Shown: piece after piece, positions 34,261 to 42,481 of the stretch | Numbering within the stretch: position 1 is the first letter of the stretch | Layout: every line of letters begins with the position of its first letter | Origin: JAJFFW01 sp038534195 | Lineage (GTDB): Bacteria; Pseudomonadota; Alphaproteobacteria; Caulobacterales; Parvularculaceae | Direction of reading: 5' to 3' | NCBI GenBank assembly: GCA_038534195.1 | Contig: JBCAXE010000003.1 | Span: 1 to 64,000 of the forward strand | Length of the DNA stretch: 64,000 nt | Notes under the pieces: model-generated | Seen by the model: the letters and a program-made list of their open reading frames with translations, nothing else | What the model was told of the DNA's origin: nothing | The model's database searches: none | Made by a program: the position numbers and the translations under genes

Positions 34261-34781
34261 TGGAAAAGCTCTGGGTGATCATGGTCGGCGGCTATCCGCC
34301 GGGCGCCCATGTGGAAGTTCATGACGTGCGGTTTGTTGTGGGCGCCGCGCTTGAAGATTGTTTCGACGACATCAAGCGCCAATGGTGGGGCGGCGCGCCC
34401 GAGCGGCTGCATATCGACGCCTGGGGCGCGCTGGAATGGGCGGACGGTCACGGCGTGACCATCAGCGATCAGCCGCCGACGCATGATTTGCGGCTTTGGT
34501 TCGCCAATCTCGGCGGCTATGATCCGGCCGTGTTTAATGAACTGCATAAGAATGTGTTCGTGGTCGCCCGTGATCAGGGCGAGGCTAAAAAGCGGGCGCT
34601 CGCCACGGTAAGCGGTTGGGCGTCGCCCCATCGTGACGTACTCGCGGAAGTGGAGATGACCGTTGATGTGGCCGGCGCGCTCGCAGACGGCAAATATATT
34701 CATCTTGATCCGGACGCGGCGGAAATCCCTTTCCAGTTTGAGGCGCGCTATCTAGCGAAGCTGACACGCGCGCCGTTATGA
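34260..34781 (+). CDS. DUF1543-domain protein
   Basis: 173 residues. The ATG shares its A with the transporter TGA stop (TGATG). KLWVIMVGGYPPGAHVEVHD, then VFVVARDQGEAKKRAL, and a duplicated half match DUF1543, a small two-repeat domain of unknown role. Its stop overlaps the next start by four bases, showing translational coupling in the run 32983-35993. Confidence 0.87.
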   Translation: MEKLWVIMVGGYPPGAHVEVHDVRFVVGAALEDCFDDIKRQWWGGAPERLHIDAWGALEWADGHGVTISDQPPTHDLRLWFANLGGYDPAVFNELHKNVFVVARDQGEAKKRALATVSGWASPHRDVLAEVEMTVDVAGALADGKYIHLDPDAAEIPFQFEARYLAKLTRAPL

Positions 34782-35173
34782 GCAAAAACTGGAAGAAGGG
34801 CGCGTGTCATTGCGGCGCTGTTACGTTCGAGGCGGAGACAGACGATGCGGTGGTCGTTCACGAATGCAACTGCTCCATGTGTGCTAAGGTGGGGTTTCTT
34901 CATATCATCGTGCCGAAGTCGCGTTTCCGGCTTTTGTCTGGCGCGGAAACGTTGACGGAATACACGTTTAATACGGGCGTTGCGAAGCATCTCTTTTGCT
35001 CCGTTTGCGGCGTAAAACCATTCTACGTCCCGCGCTCGAACCCGGACGGTTATTCGCTCAATTTGCGCTGCATGGATCGCGCGCAGTTCGCCTCGATCGA
35101 GATCCGCCCGCTCGACGGCCAAAACTGGGAGGCGAATGCGGGCGCGCTCGCGCATTTGTCGAAGGAGGAATGA
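34778..35173 (+). CDS. GFA-family (CENP-V-like) zinc protein
   Basis: 131 residues. GACHCGAVTFEAE, then HECNCSMCAKVGFLHIIVP and HLFCSVCGVKPFYVPRSNPDG give the paired cysteine zinc sites of the GFA fold. The group is named after glutathione-dependent formaldehyde-activating enzyme, but most members have no proved activity. Starts with ATGA coupling to DUF1543 and overlaps the start of the next gene by four bases. Confidence 0.93.
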   Translation: MSKNWKKGACHCGAVTFEAETDDAVVVHECNCSMCAKVGFLHIIVPKSRFRLLSGAETLTEYTFNTGVAKHLFCSVCGVKPFYVPRSNPDGYSLNLRCMDRAQFASIEIRPLDGQNWEANAGALAHLSKEE

Positions 35174-35415
35174 CGCCGCGCGAGGCGATCCTCACCTTGT
35201 GCGAGGCGCGCGGGCCCGGCAAATCGATCTGCCCGTCGGAAGCGGCGCGGGCCCTCTCGCCTGAGGGCTGGCGCGATCATATGGAAGCGGTGCGCGTCGC
35301 GGCGCAGTCCCTTGCGGCGGAAGGGCGAATCCTCTGCACGCAAAAGGGCGCCGTCGTTGACATTACGCGTGCGCGTGGACCGATCAGATTGTCATGGGCG
35401 GCCATGGAAGAATAA
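35170..35415 (+). CDS. DUF3253-domain protein
   Basis: 81 residues. MTPREAILTLCEARGPGKSI, CPSEAARAL and WRDHMEAVRVAAQSLAAEG are the DUF3253 winged-helix-like signature, ending RGPIRLSW. AAGGAGGA lies just upstream, inside the previous gene. Such proteins are often next to photolyase or DNA repair genes; here a UDG-like gene follows, but no role is proven. Confidence 0.9.
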   Translation: MTPREAILTLCEARGPGKSICPSEAARALSPEGWRDHMEAVRVAAQSLAAEGRILCTQKGAVVDITRARGPIRLSWAAMEE

Positions 35416-35417
35416 TA

Positions 35418-35993
35418 ATGCTCGACCGCCTCGCCGATGACATCCGCGCTTGCCGTCACTGTAAGGAGAAAATGCCCCATGCGCCGCGCCCCATTTTGCA
35501 GGTTGGAACATGCGCGCGCATCGCGATCTTCAGTCAGGCGCCGGGCAATATCGCTCACCAAAAGGGCAAGCCGTTTTACGATCCATCAGGCGTGCGTCTG
35601 CGCGAATGGCTTCAGGTGAGCGAGGATGATTTCTACGACAGCGACAAGTTCATCATTGCGCCTATGGGGTTTTGTTTTCCGGGGTATGATAAAAACGGCG
35701 GCGACCTGCCGCCGCTGAAAGAATGCGCCGCTGTTTGGCGCGCGCAATTGATGGCCGCGCTGCCACAGGTGGAACTGGCGTTGCTCGTAGGCGGCTACGC
35801 GCAGAAATGGCATCTCGGCGCTCGAGTGAAGCCGTCGCTGACGGCGACCGTCGCGGCATGGCGCGACTATGGTCCGATCTATCTGCCGACGCCGCACCCC
35901 TCCTGGCGCAACAATGGTTGGCTGAAAAAGAACCTGTGGTTTGAAGACGATGTGCTCCCGCACCTGCGCACGCGCGTGCGCGCGCTCATGTAA
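35418..35993 (+). CDS. Uracil-DNA glycosylase-family protein
   Basis: 191 residues from the ATG at 35418. IRACRHCKEKMPHAPRPIL has the CxxC-type start. ARIAIFSQAPGNIAHQKGKPF is the glycosylase motif A region, IIAPMGFCFPG follows, and PTPHPSWRN near 165 is the motif B-like end with its His. This is the UDG-like fold with substitutions in the active-site loop, so activity on uracil is not assured. It closes the 32983-35993 run. Confidence 0.88.
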   Translation: MLDRLADDIRACRHCKEKMPHAPRPILQVGTCARIAIFSQAPGNIAHQKGKPFYDPSGVRLREWLQVSEDDFYDSDKFIIAPMGFCFPGYDKNGGDLPPLKECAAVWRAQLMAALPQVELALLVGGYAQKWHLGARVKPSLTATVAAWRDYGPIYLPTPHPSWRNNGWLKKNLWFEDDVLPHLRTRVRALM

Positions 35994-35998
35994 CGTTG

Positions 35999-36664
35999 CT
36001 ACTTATAAGCGACGATGCCGCCGCGGGCGCCGTTTTTGAAGAGCACTTCCGTTTTTTTAAATCCGGCCATGCCGAACAATTCGCGCAGTGCGGCGATGTT
36101 CGGATGCCAGGTGCCGGGCAGGGCGGTTGTTTGACCGGCGACGCGCATGAGCGGCAAGCGGTCATCGTCATTATGGATCGCCGACTCGACAATCGCCATC
36201 TCATCGGTGATGCGCGAAATCTCGCAAATCGCGCCCCAGATGTCGCCCACATGATAGAGGAGGCCGATACAGAGCGTAATATCGAAGTTTCTATTCAGCT
36301 TACGGAGCGTCTTCGTGGAGCCGACGCGGAAATCGACCGCATCGCCGCGAATTTCATTCGCGAGCTTGGCCTGCTCGATATACTTCTCATTATAATCGAC
36401 GCCGCACACATAGGCTGCGCCCCGTTCGGCGGCGACAAAGCTGAAGAATCCGGCGTTGCAACCAATGTCGAGAACTGATTTGCCTTCAAAACTTTTCGGA
36501 AAGGCGGGGGCGACGGCTTCCCAACGTTCGCGCGGGTGGTCGATTTTCTCGCCCCATACGCAGCGCGACTTCGTTTGAATGCCGTTCTTTAGATCGATGT
36601 TCTGATACCAGCCGGGGTCTGCGTCGAGCGCCGCAATCCGCGCCTTTATCGTATCGGTCTCCAT
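35999..36664 (-). CDS. SAM-dependent methyltransferase, CmoB/DUF1698-like
   Basis: 221 residues from the ATG at 36664, which has GGAG seven bases upstream; a TTG one codon earlier is in frame. GWYQNIDLKNGIQT resembles the CmoB opening WYHxIDLGxG. VLDIGCNAGFFSFVAAERGA is the SAM-binding motif I and FDITLCIGLLYHVGDIW the post-motif region. It may modify a tRNA or a small molecule; without the rest of the CmoB domain the substrate cannot be named. Converges with the UDG-like gene, with stops only five bases apart. Confidence 0.85.
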   Translation of the reverse strand: METDTIKARIAALDADPGWYQNIDLKNGIQTKSRCVWGEKIDHPRERWEAVAPAFPKSFEGKSVLDIGCNAGFFSFVAAERGAAYVCGVDYNEKYIEQAKLANEIRGDAVDFRVGSTKTLRKLNRNFDITLCIGLLYHVGDIWGAICEISRITDEMAIVESAIHNDDDRLPLMRVAGQTTALPGTWHPNIAALRELFGMAGFKKTEVLFKNGARGGIVAYK

Positions 36665-37094
36665 CAACTCACTCCGTCTTCCCGTTTACCGCCAACGCCT
36701 TCGTTAAAACGCCGTTGCATACGCCTTGGCAATGCGCCGCATGATAAAATCTGCGCCACTGGGCCCTGCGATCTTGTCGCGCCTCGAATGATTGAAATCG
36801 GCGAGCGCCGCCCAATCGCAACCGCTAGCCCTAACGCGCCGGGTCCGCCCATGGAACCGCCCAATGATGAAATTTTTGCGTCAGTGATTTTCATCAGTAC
36901 ACAGCATTGTTTAACTATTCAGTCGCAATCTGACGCCGCTTGCATTAGTGCGTTAACACACTAAATATTGTAGTTTATTGCAATGAACCACTATATTTCG
37001 TGATACTCTATCACATTCCCGCCTCATTTACGCCGCTTCGACGCGCGCTTTAAGCTCAATATGAGCATTGTCGCCGGGGACAACCTGGCGGCGA

Positions 37095-37278
37095 GACGAG
37101 GCGGGCGGCGATTTCTCTCTCCCCCGCGCTGTTTTCCGCCTCGTCTAGTTCTTTTCGAGATGGCCCGGTTTCTCTCCCCTTGGGTTAATCGTGAAAGATC
37201 AGGTGGTTACGAGTTTTGTTCAGTTGCGTATCAGGCGTATTCGCCCGCTGGTTATCTCTCTCCCCCAACCGGCGGGCG
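37095..37278 (+). ncRNA. Candidate small RNA: three hairpins with CU-rich loops
   Basis: Hairpin 1: GACGAGGCGG (37095-37104) with CCGCCTCGTC (37136-37145), with an inner GCGG/CCGC helix whose loop is CGATTTCTCTCTCCC. Hairpin 2 (about 37159-37191): GATGGCCC with GGGTTAATC (wobble pairs and one bulge), loop GGTTTCTCTCCCCTT. Hairpin 3: CGCCCGCTGGTT (37242-37253) with AACCGGCGGGCG (37267-37278), one G-U pair, loop ATCTCTCTCCCCC. All three loops present T(T/A)TCTCTC(T)CCCC. A seven-T run lies at 37353-37359. Strand and ends are inferred. The layout recalls the alphaproteobacterial alpha-r14/NfeR1 and CcsR-type RNAs, with CCUCC-like loops. Confidence 0.5.
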
Positions 37279-37452
37279 AAATCTGTTTCGGCGCTAATAC
37301 GCTGAAGCCATTCCAATTTTCCCGTTTAAGATGAAAAACTGTTAACGACGCCTTTTTTTCACCATAATTCGTGTGTAAGTTTATAACATAACCAAAAGCT
37401 TGCGCTGTGCGTATTGCAGCGTAACAAAACTCCGTCGTGTAAGGGTCGCGTA

Positions 37453-37541
37453 TCCCGGTTTTCCGGGAATGTAATGACGGGTTAAAGTTGCGTAGCAGGG
37501 ACGGGCGGTTCCGAGTCCCCCATAGGGACCGCCCGTTTCCC
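37453..37541 (+). promoter_or_regulatory. Hairpins in the rplK-rplA leader
   Basis: TCCCGG-TTTT-CCGGGA (37453-37468) is followed by a nine-base-pair stem ACGGGCGGT (37501-37509) with ACCGCCCGT (37528-37536). Inside it, GTCCC (37515-37519) can instead pair with GGGAC (37525-37529), so two structures compete. The position, about 200 bases before rplK, suggests an attenuator or an L1-binding leader. L1 binding to the L11-L1 transcript is known in E. coli; that it happens here is inference. Confidence 0.4.
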
Positions 37542-37741
37542 GCTTGCATGGAATTCCCCTTCAGCCAAATCACATGCCCGCTGCCCCGCGCCGGGGCTTG
37601 CAACCCCGCGGCCCATAAGCTACACGCGCGCTTCCTGTCATGCGGGAGGTCGCCGGCGCTGAAGTCCATGCCGGGCCGCACCGCGTGAAGGGTCCTTTGT
37701 AACCGCCGTCGCGAATGCGGGGGCATATTCGGAGGCCAATC

Positions 37742-38170
37742 ATGGCGAAGAAAATTGACGGCTACCTGAAACTTCAGGTGCCGGCGGGCTCAGCGACGCC
37801 GTCGCCGCCCATCGGCCCGGCGCTCGGCCAGCGCGGTTTGAACATCATGGAATTCTGCAAGGCGTTCAACGCCAAGACGCAAGAGATGGAAAAGGGCATG
37901 CCTGTCCCCACCATCATCACGATCTATGCGGATAAATCCTTCACCTTCGTAATCAAAACGCCGCCGGCGTCGTTCCTCCTGAAGAAAGCGGCGAAGCTGC
38001 AAAAGGGCGGTTCGGAGCCCGGTCGCACAGTCGCTGGTTCGGTGACAACTGCGCAGTGCCGCGAGATTGCGGAAATGAAGATGAAAGATCTGAACGCCAA
38101 CGATCTCGACGCGGCGACAAAGATCATTGAGGGCTCAGCCCGCGCAATGGGTCTGGAGGTTGCTGGTTAG
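37742..38170 (+). CDS. rplK: 50S ribosomal protein L11
   Basis: 142 residues from the ATG at 37742 with GGAGG eight bases upstream. MAKKIDGYLKLQVPAGSATP, then SPPIGPALGQRGLNIMEFCK is the RNA-binding proline-rich opening; KGGSEPGRTVAGSVT and the end SARAMGLEVAG are standard. It binds 23S rRNA at the GTPase centre. rplA starts two bases after the stop. Confidence 0.98.
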   Translation: MAKKIDGYLKLQVPAGSATPSPPIGPALGQRGLNIMEFCKAFNAKTQEMEKGMPVPTIITIYADKSFTFVIKTPPASFLLKKAAKLQKGGSEPGRTVAGSVTTAQCREIAEMKMKDLNANDLDAATKIIEGSARAMGLEVAG

Positions 38171-38172
38171 TC

Positions 38173-38868
38173 ATGAGCAAAGTTGGAAAACGCATTACGA
38201 AGGCGCGCGAAGGCGTCGACAAGAACAAGTTTTACAGCGTCGCGGAAGCGGCCAAGCTTGTAAAAGAAAACGCAACCGCCAAGTTTGATGAGACCGTCGA
38301 AGTCTCCATGAATTTGGGCGTCGATCCGCGCCACGCGGACCAGATGGTGCGCGGCGTCGTCTCACTGCCGAACGGCACGGGCCGCGATGTGCGCGTCGCT
38401 GTTTTCGCCAAAGACGCAAAAGCGGATGAAGCGAAAGCCGCGGGCGCAGACATTGTGGGCGCGGAAGACCTGATGGAGAAAATCCAGGGCGGTTTCTTTG
38501 AGTTTGATCGCGTCATCGCGTCGCCGGACATGATGGGGATCGTCGGTCGTTTGGGTAAGGTGCTTGGGCCGAAAGGCATGATGCCGAACCCGAAAGTCGG
38601 TACGGTGACGCCGGATGTGGCCAAAGCCGTGAAAGACGCCAAGGGCGGCGCCGTCCAGTTCCGCGTCGAAAAGGCGGGTATCATTCACGCAGGCGTTGGT
38701 AAGGCGAGTTTTTCCGAAGACGCGCTGGCGCAAAATGTCCAGGCGTTTATCGAAGCGGTGGCGAAGGCCAAACCGTCGGGCGCCAAGGGCACATACATCA
38801 AGCGCATCGCCGTCTCTTCCACGATGGGGCCGGGCGTGAAGATCGAGCCCACAGCGGCGAACGCTTAA
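38173..38868 (+). CDS. rplA: 50S ribosomal protein L1
   Basis: 231 residues. MSKVGKRITKAREGVDKNKF, VSMNLGVDPRHADQMVRG, KVLGPKGMMPNPKVGTVTPD, which is the L1 signature, and the end ISSTMGPGVKIEP-like VSSTMGPGVKIEPTAA are all present. It forms the L1 stalk and usually represses its own operon. A strong terminator follows, so rplJ-rplL are transcribed separately or elsewhere. Confidence 0.98.
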   Translation: MSKVGKRITKAREGVDKNKFYSVAEAAKLVKENATAKFDETVEVSMNLGVDPRHADQMVRGVVSLPNGTGRDVRVAVFAKDAKADEAKAAGADIVGAEDLMEKIQGGFFEFDRVIASPDMMGIVGRLGKVLGPKGMMPNPKVGTVTPDVAKAVKDAKGGAVQFRVEKAGIIHAGVGKASFSEDALAQNVQAFIEAVAKAKPSGAKGTYIKRIAVSSTMGPGVKIEPTAANA

Positions 38869-38894
38869 AAATTGAGATCAATGAATTGATCGGC

Positions 38895-38926
38895 GGCGCG
38901 TCCACGGAAGTGGGCGCGCCGTTTTT
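38895..38926 (+). terminator. Rho-independent terminator of rplK-rplA
   Basis: GGCGCG-T-CCAC (38895-38905), loop GGAA, GTGG-G-CGCGCC (38910-38920), then GTTTTT. The stem is ten base pairs with one T-G pair in the middle. Confidence 0.92.
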
Positions 38927-38998
38927 CTATGCGACTTGCTCCAGTTTAAGCGGCTGAGTAGAGTCGTTGAAAATACAATCGCTTAAGGGAGCAGCGCC

Positions 38999-40495
38999 AT
39001 GACCAAGACGCACAGCCATTATATCAACGGGAAACACGTCCATGGCGAGAGCAAGCGCACCCATGACGTTTACAATCCGACCACAGGCGACGTGCAGTCA
39101 AAAGTAGCGCTCGCCTCCACAGCGGACGTGACCGAAGCGATTGATGCGGCGGAAAAAGCGTTTCCCGCATGGGCGGCGACAAACCCGCAGCGGCGGGCGC
39201 GCGTCCTTTTCAAATTCAAAGAGCTTGTCGAGAAAGATATGGGCAATCTGGCGAAAATGATTTCGTCAGAGCACGGTAAAATTCTGCCTGATGCGCGCGG
39301 GGACGTGCAACGCGGCCTCGAAGTGATCGAATTCGCTTGCGGCATTCCGCACCTCCAAAAAGGGGAATATACAGAGGCGGCCGGGCCCGGCATTGACGTT
39401 TACTCTATGCGTCAGCCGCTCGGCGTTGTGGCCGGGATCACACCGTTCAATTTTCCGGCGATGATCCCCATGTGGATGTTCGGCGTCGCCATCGCTTGCG
39501 GCAATACGTTTGTGAACAAACCATCCGAGAAAGATCCTTCCTGTCCGCTGCGGCTCGCCGAGTTGATGCTGGAGGCGGGCGCGCCCGAGGGCGTTCTCAA
39601 TGTGGTCAATGGCGATAAGGTTGCGGTCGACGCGCTCATTGAAGACCCGCGCGTGAAGGCGCTGTCCTTTGTGGGATCGTCCGATATCGCACAATATATC
39701 TATTCGAACGGCACGGCGCACGGCAAACGGGTTCAGTGCTTCGGCGGCGCCAAGAACCACATGATCATTTTGCCGGACGCGGATATGGAGAATGCGGTCA
39801 ATCAATTGATCGGCTCCGCCTACGGATCAGCGGGCGAGCGCTGCATGGCGACGCCGGTCGCGGTGCCGGTGGGCGACAAGACGGCCGATACGCTGATTGA
39901 GATGATGAAACCGAAAGTGGAAAGCCTGCGCATCGGGCCGTCGCTTTCAGAGGAATCCGATCTCGGTCCGCTGGTGACCGCGGCGCATCGCGACCGGGTC
40001 GCAAACTACATCCAGATGGCGGTGGATGAGGGCCAGGAGCTGGTGGTCGATGGCCGCGATTTTTCCATGCAAGGCTATGAAGACGGCTTCTTTATGGGCG
40101 GGACGCTGCTCGATAAAGCAAAGCCTGGCCATAAATCATACGAGGAAGAGATTTTCGGCCCGGTGCTGCAAATCGCGCGTGCGGAGAATTTTGAAGAAGC
40201 GCTCGCGCTGCCGTCGCAGCATCAATATGGCAACGGCGTCGCTATTTTTACGCGCAACGGCGCTGCGGCGCGCGAATTCGCGCAACGCGTGAATGTGGGC
40301 ATGGTGGGGATCAATGTGCCGATCCCGGTGCCGGTGGCCTATCATACGTTTGGCGGCTGGAAGCGGTCCGGCTTTGGCGACACCAACCAGCATGGTATGG
40401 AAGGGGTGAAATTCTTCACCAAGGTCAAAACGGTAACGCAGCGCTGGCCTGAAGATGTTCAGGGATCGGAATTTGTAATCCCGACCATGGGGTAA
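38999..40495 (+). CDS. mmsA: Methylmalonate-semialdehyde dehydrogenase (CoA-acylating)
   Basis: 498 residues of the aldehyde dehydrogenase fold. Cys282 in GSAGERCMATPVA is the nucleophile; ITPFNFPAMIPMWMF, with the MmsA-specific PMWMF, and KNHMIILPDAD follow the subfamily pattern rather than general ALDH. It turns methylmalonate semialdehyde into propionyl-CoA at the end of valine breakdown. The other genes of the route (42482, 44227 and 46002) are on the same strand within 8 kb. Confidence 0.97.
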   Translation: MTKTHSHYINGKHVHGESKRTHDVYNPTTGDVQSKVALASTADVTEAIDAAEKAFPAWAATNPQRRARVLFKFKELVEKDMGNLAKMISSEHGKILPDARGDVQRGLEVIEFACGIPHLQKGEYTEAAGPGIDVYSMRQPLGVVAGITPFNFPAMIPMWMFGVAIACGNTFVNKPSEKDPSCPLRLAELMLEAGAPEGVLNVVNGDKVAVDALIEDPRVKALSFVGSSDIAQYIYSNGTAHGKRVQCFGGAKNHMIILPDADMENAVNQLIGSAYGSAGERCMATPVAVPVGDKTADTLIEMMKPKVESLRIGPSLSEESDLGPLVTAAHRDRVANYIQMAVDEGQELVVDGRDFSMQGYEDGFFMGGTLLDKAKPGHKSYEEEIFGPVLQIARAENFEEALALPSQHQYGNGVAIFTRNGAAAREFAQRVNVGMVGINVPIPVPVAYHTFGGWKRSGFGDTNQHGMEGVKFFTKVKTVTQRWPEDVQGSEFVIPTMG

Positions 40496-40522
40496 ACCGA
40501 CAGGGGCGCAAGGAACGAAAAT

Positions 40523-41236
40523 ATGCGATTAATGGTCGTCAGCGCCGCTTTTCTGGCGTTCATCTTCACTACTGCGATGGCGGGGTTTCCAATCCAGCAG
40601 GAGGTTAAGTGCCCGATCGGGGGGCGGAATGTCCAGGTTACGAGCACGCCGTCCTGTTCCTATTTCGGTGAACATCGGCGCATGTCGTTCTGGACCCCGT
40701 CTTCCTGCGACTTCATCACCCGGCTGCCGGTGTGTCGGGGCAATAAGTTCCCGATCTACAAAGAATTTTCAGATGATGAAGTGAAGCGGCTGAAGAAATT
40801 CGTGCGCACGGCGGACTATCGCGACCTCAAGGCGGAGTCTCGATATTTCAGAGCGTATGAGATCGACCGGTTTCTATCGCCCGACCGCGACGAGGCCGAA
40901 TTGTTCGACCTTTTGCTGGAAGGCCTGTGGTACGACGCGCGCGCGCTGACCTATGACGTTAGCGACTATATGTCCGCTTTTATGCGTGCGGGAACAAAAG
41001 TGAGCGACGCCGACCGCGACGGCAACGCTTTCGCCTCGGCGATTTTCGCCTATTACCTTTATCGGTCAAAACGGCCCGAGGAAGCGGCGCCGATCCTTGA
41101 GCGGTTGCGCGGCTCGCAGGTTTATAAAGATCAGGAAGTTCTGCAAGATTATGTGGAAGCGATCGACGCCTGTATCAAGAAAACGCGGATTGCGTGCGAA
41201 CCGGACGCGCGCATTTTTCCCAGTGAAGACGAATAA
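40523..41236 (+). CDS. Exported Cys-rich protein, DUF2225-like N-terminus
   Basis: 237 residues. Signal peptide 1-20 (TTAMAG). Residues 28-75 have cysteines in the pattern KCPIGG, PSCSYF, SSCDF and LPVCRG, which looks like the DUF2225 start with one cysteine pair changed to Gly. The rest is helical, with a SKRPEEAAPILERLRGSQVY stretch that could be a TPR-like repeat. DUF2225 proteins are usually cytosolic; this one is exported, so it is a divergent member at best. Function unknown. Confidence 0.65.
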   Translation: MRLMVVSAAFLAFIFTTAMAGFPIQQEVKCPIGGRNVQVTSTPSCSYFGEHRRMSFWTPSSCDFITRLPVCRGNKFPIYKEFSDDEVKRLKKFVRTADYRDLKAESRYFRAYEIDRFLSPDRDEAELFDLLLEGLWYDARALTYDVSDYMSAFMRAGTKVSDADRDGNAFASAIFAYYLYRSKRPEEAAPILERLRGSQVYKDQEVLQDYVEAIDACIKKTRIACEPDARIFPSEDE

Positions 41237-41264
41237 GGCTCCGCGCATCGGATGAGGAAACGAT

Positions 41265-41732
41265 ATGGCAATTCTGCTTCAGTTTATCGCCATGGGACTT
41301 TTCATTCTTATCGGCATACAGATTTATAACGCCTTTCGCGAGCCGCGCCTGGGGCGTGAGGCGCGCGGCCAGCTTCCGGCGTCGTCGGCCGGCTCACCAG
41401 CAGGAGGCGCGGCGGCGGCTTTGCGCGAGCTGGAAAATGTGCGCGCCGACCTGCGCACCCGTTATCCGATCCTGTTCGGGATGCTCGGCGGCTATCTCAA
41501 TGAACACACCATGCGCGAGGCGGGCTCCATCGAGGCGGCGGTTCAGGAAATGATCGACGATTGGGCGTCGCGCCGGGATGAGGTGACGAAAGAATTGTCG
41601 AAAGTCCTCTATGAAAACCCCGACGAGGAGGAGGTGCGGGCGATCATCCTCGCATCGTGCGATGCAACATTTGAAGAGGAAGGCTATCGCACCTGGCTCT
41701 CGTGGCTACTCGGTAAATTTAACGCGCTTTAG
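41265..41732 (+). CDS. Hypothetical membrane-anchored protein
   Basis: 155 residues. One membrane segment at about 4-22 is followed by a Gly/Ala/Ser-rich linker and a soluble helical part with DLRTRYPILFGMLGGYLNEH, and ending TWLSWLLGKFNAL. No family recognised. GATGAGGAAACG precedes the ATG. The gene follows the Cys-rich exported protein by 28 bases on the same strand, which suggests a shared transcript. Confidence 0.65.
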   Translation: MAILLQFIAMGLFILIGIQIYNAFREPRLGREARGQLPASSAGSPAGGAAAALRELENVRADLRTRYPILFGMLGGYLNEHTMREAGSIEAAVQEMIDDWASRRDEVTKELSKVLYENPDEEEVRAIILASCDATFEEEGYRTWLSWLLGKFNAL

Positions 41733-41825
41733 GCTGCGGACCGGTGGCGCGCCGGCGAAAATACGGGCAAAAGAACTGAAGGCGTTCTGCAATCTCCGCG
41801 ATGTGTCGCGGCCTGGGGAAGAAGT

Positions 41826-42479
41826 TTGATACCGACCGATCCTGAATCAATCATGATGATGTCCGGATGGACGCTTTATCTCTGCATCTTTGCGCTGCCG
41901 TTTGTTCAGGAAGATGTGGCGGTCATCGCCGCATCGACCGCATCGATCGCCGGCGCCGGTTCTACGCCGCTCCTGTTCGTGGTCATTCTCGCCGGGCTCA
42001 CCGGCAGCGATGTCTGGAAATATTGGGTCGGCTGGTTTGCACGCCACTATAGCTGGGCGCACAAATTCGCTGAAAAGCCCGGCGTATCGGTGGCGGGCAA
42101 GCTCGTGAAACACGAACTCTACCAGACTCTCATCACCGCGCGCTTCGTGCCCGGCACGCGCATCCCCACCTATATCGCCTGCGGGTTTTTTGAGAGCCCT
42201 TATGTGCGCTTCGTGCTTTATGTGATCTCAACAGCGTTCATGTATGTGGTCGTGATGTTCGGCCTCTTCCATTTCGCCGGCGAGGTGATCGGAGAGAAAG
42301 CCACTTTCTATATGCCGTTTATCGCGGTGGCGGGCGTCGCGACCTACATCTTTCTGCGGTGGTGGCGCCATCGCCGGAACAAGGCCATGGGCCCGCTAAC
42401 GCCGATGTCGGACGACGCCGACGCGCCGCTGCCGCCGTCCGACGACGCCCTTGAAGAAACGCCCCAGAAAGGAATGTAA
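41826..42479 (+). CDS. DedA-like membrane protein
   Basis: 217 residues from a TTG at 41826 with GGGGAAGAAG upstream; the ATG at 41853 lacks a ribosome binding site. About five hydrophobic segments. LPFVQEDVAVIAASTASIAG, then LAGLTGSDVWKYWVGWFARHYSW and ITARFVPGTRIPTYIACGFF (the RFxPxxR motif) identify the DedA/SNARE-associated family, implicated in lipid flipping. The last 40 residues are polar and acidic. It ends two bases before the acyl-CoA dehydrogenase gene. Confidence 0.85.
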   Translation: MIPTDPESIMMMSGWTLYLCIFALPFVQEDVAVIAASTASIAGAGSTPLLFVVILAGLTGSDVWKYWVGWFARHYSWAHKFAEKPGVSVAGKLVKHELYQTLITARFVPGTRIPTYIACGFFESPYVRFVLYVISTAFMYVVVMFGLFHFAGEVIGEKATFYMPFIAVAGVATYIFLRWWRHRRNKAMGPLTPMSDDADAPLPPSDDALEETPQKGM

Positions 42480-42481
42480 CG

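Larger units (their letters stand above)
36665..37741. other. Gene-free kilobase upstream of rplK
   Basis: No frame in this stretch has both a ribosome binding site and family signal. The left 350 bases are AT-rich around 36940-37010 and contain promoter-like boxes (TTGCAA at 36978-36983 with GATACT at 37002-37007). The middle holds three hairpins with alike loops (separate entry). The right third, before rplK, holds several GC-rich hairpins that read as the leader of the L11 operon. secE and nusG, which usually precede rplK, are not here. Confidence 0.6.

Noticed and set aside
36664..36894. 76-codon minus-strand frame overlapping the methyltransferase start
   Set aside because: It overlaps by TGATG as in coupled genes, but the product has no family signal, and codon use differs from neighbours. 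It could be a gene remnant; support is too thin to list.
37500..37530. B-box-like GGTTCCGAGTCCC, possible tRNA
   Set aside because: No A-box, acceptor stem or anticodon arm fits around it; the stretch is better explained as the rplK leader hairpin.
37220..37726. 168-codon minus-strand frame upstream of rplK
   Set aside because: It crosses the hairpins and the leader; the product has mixed composition without a domain.
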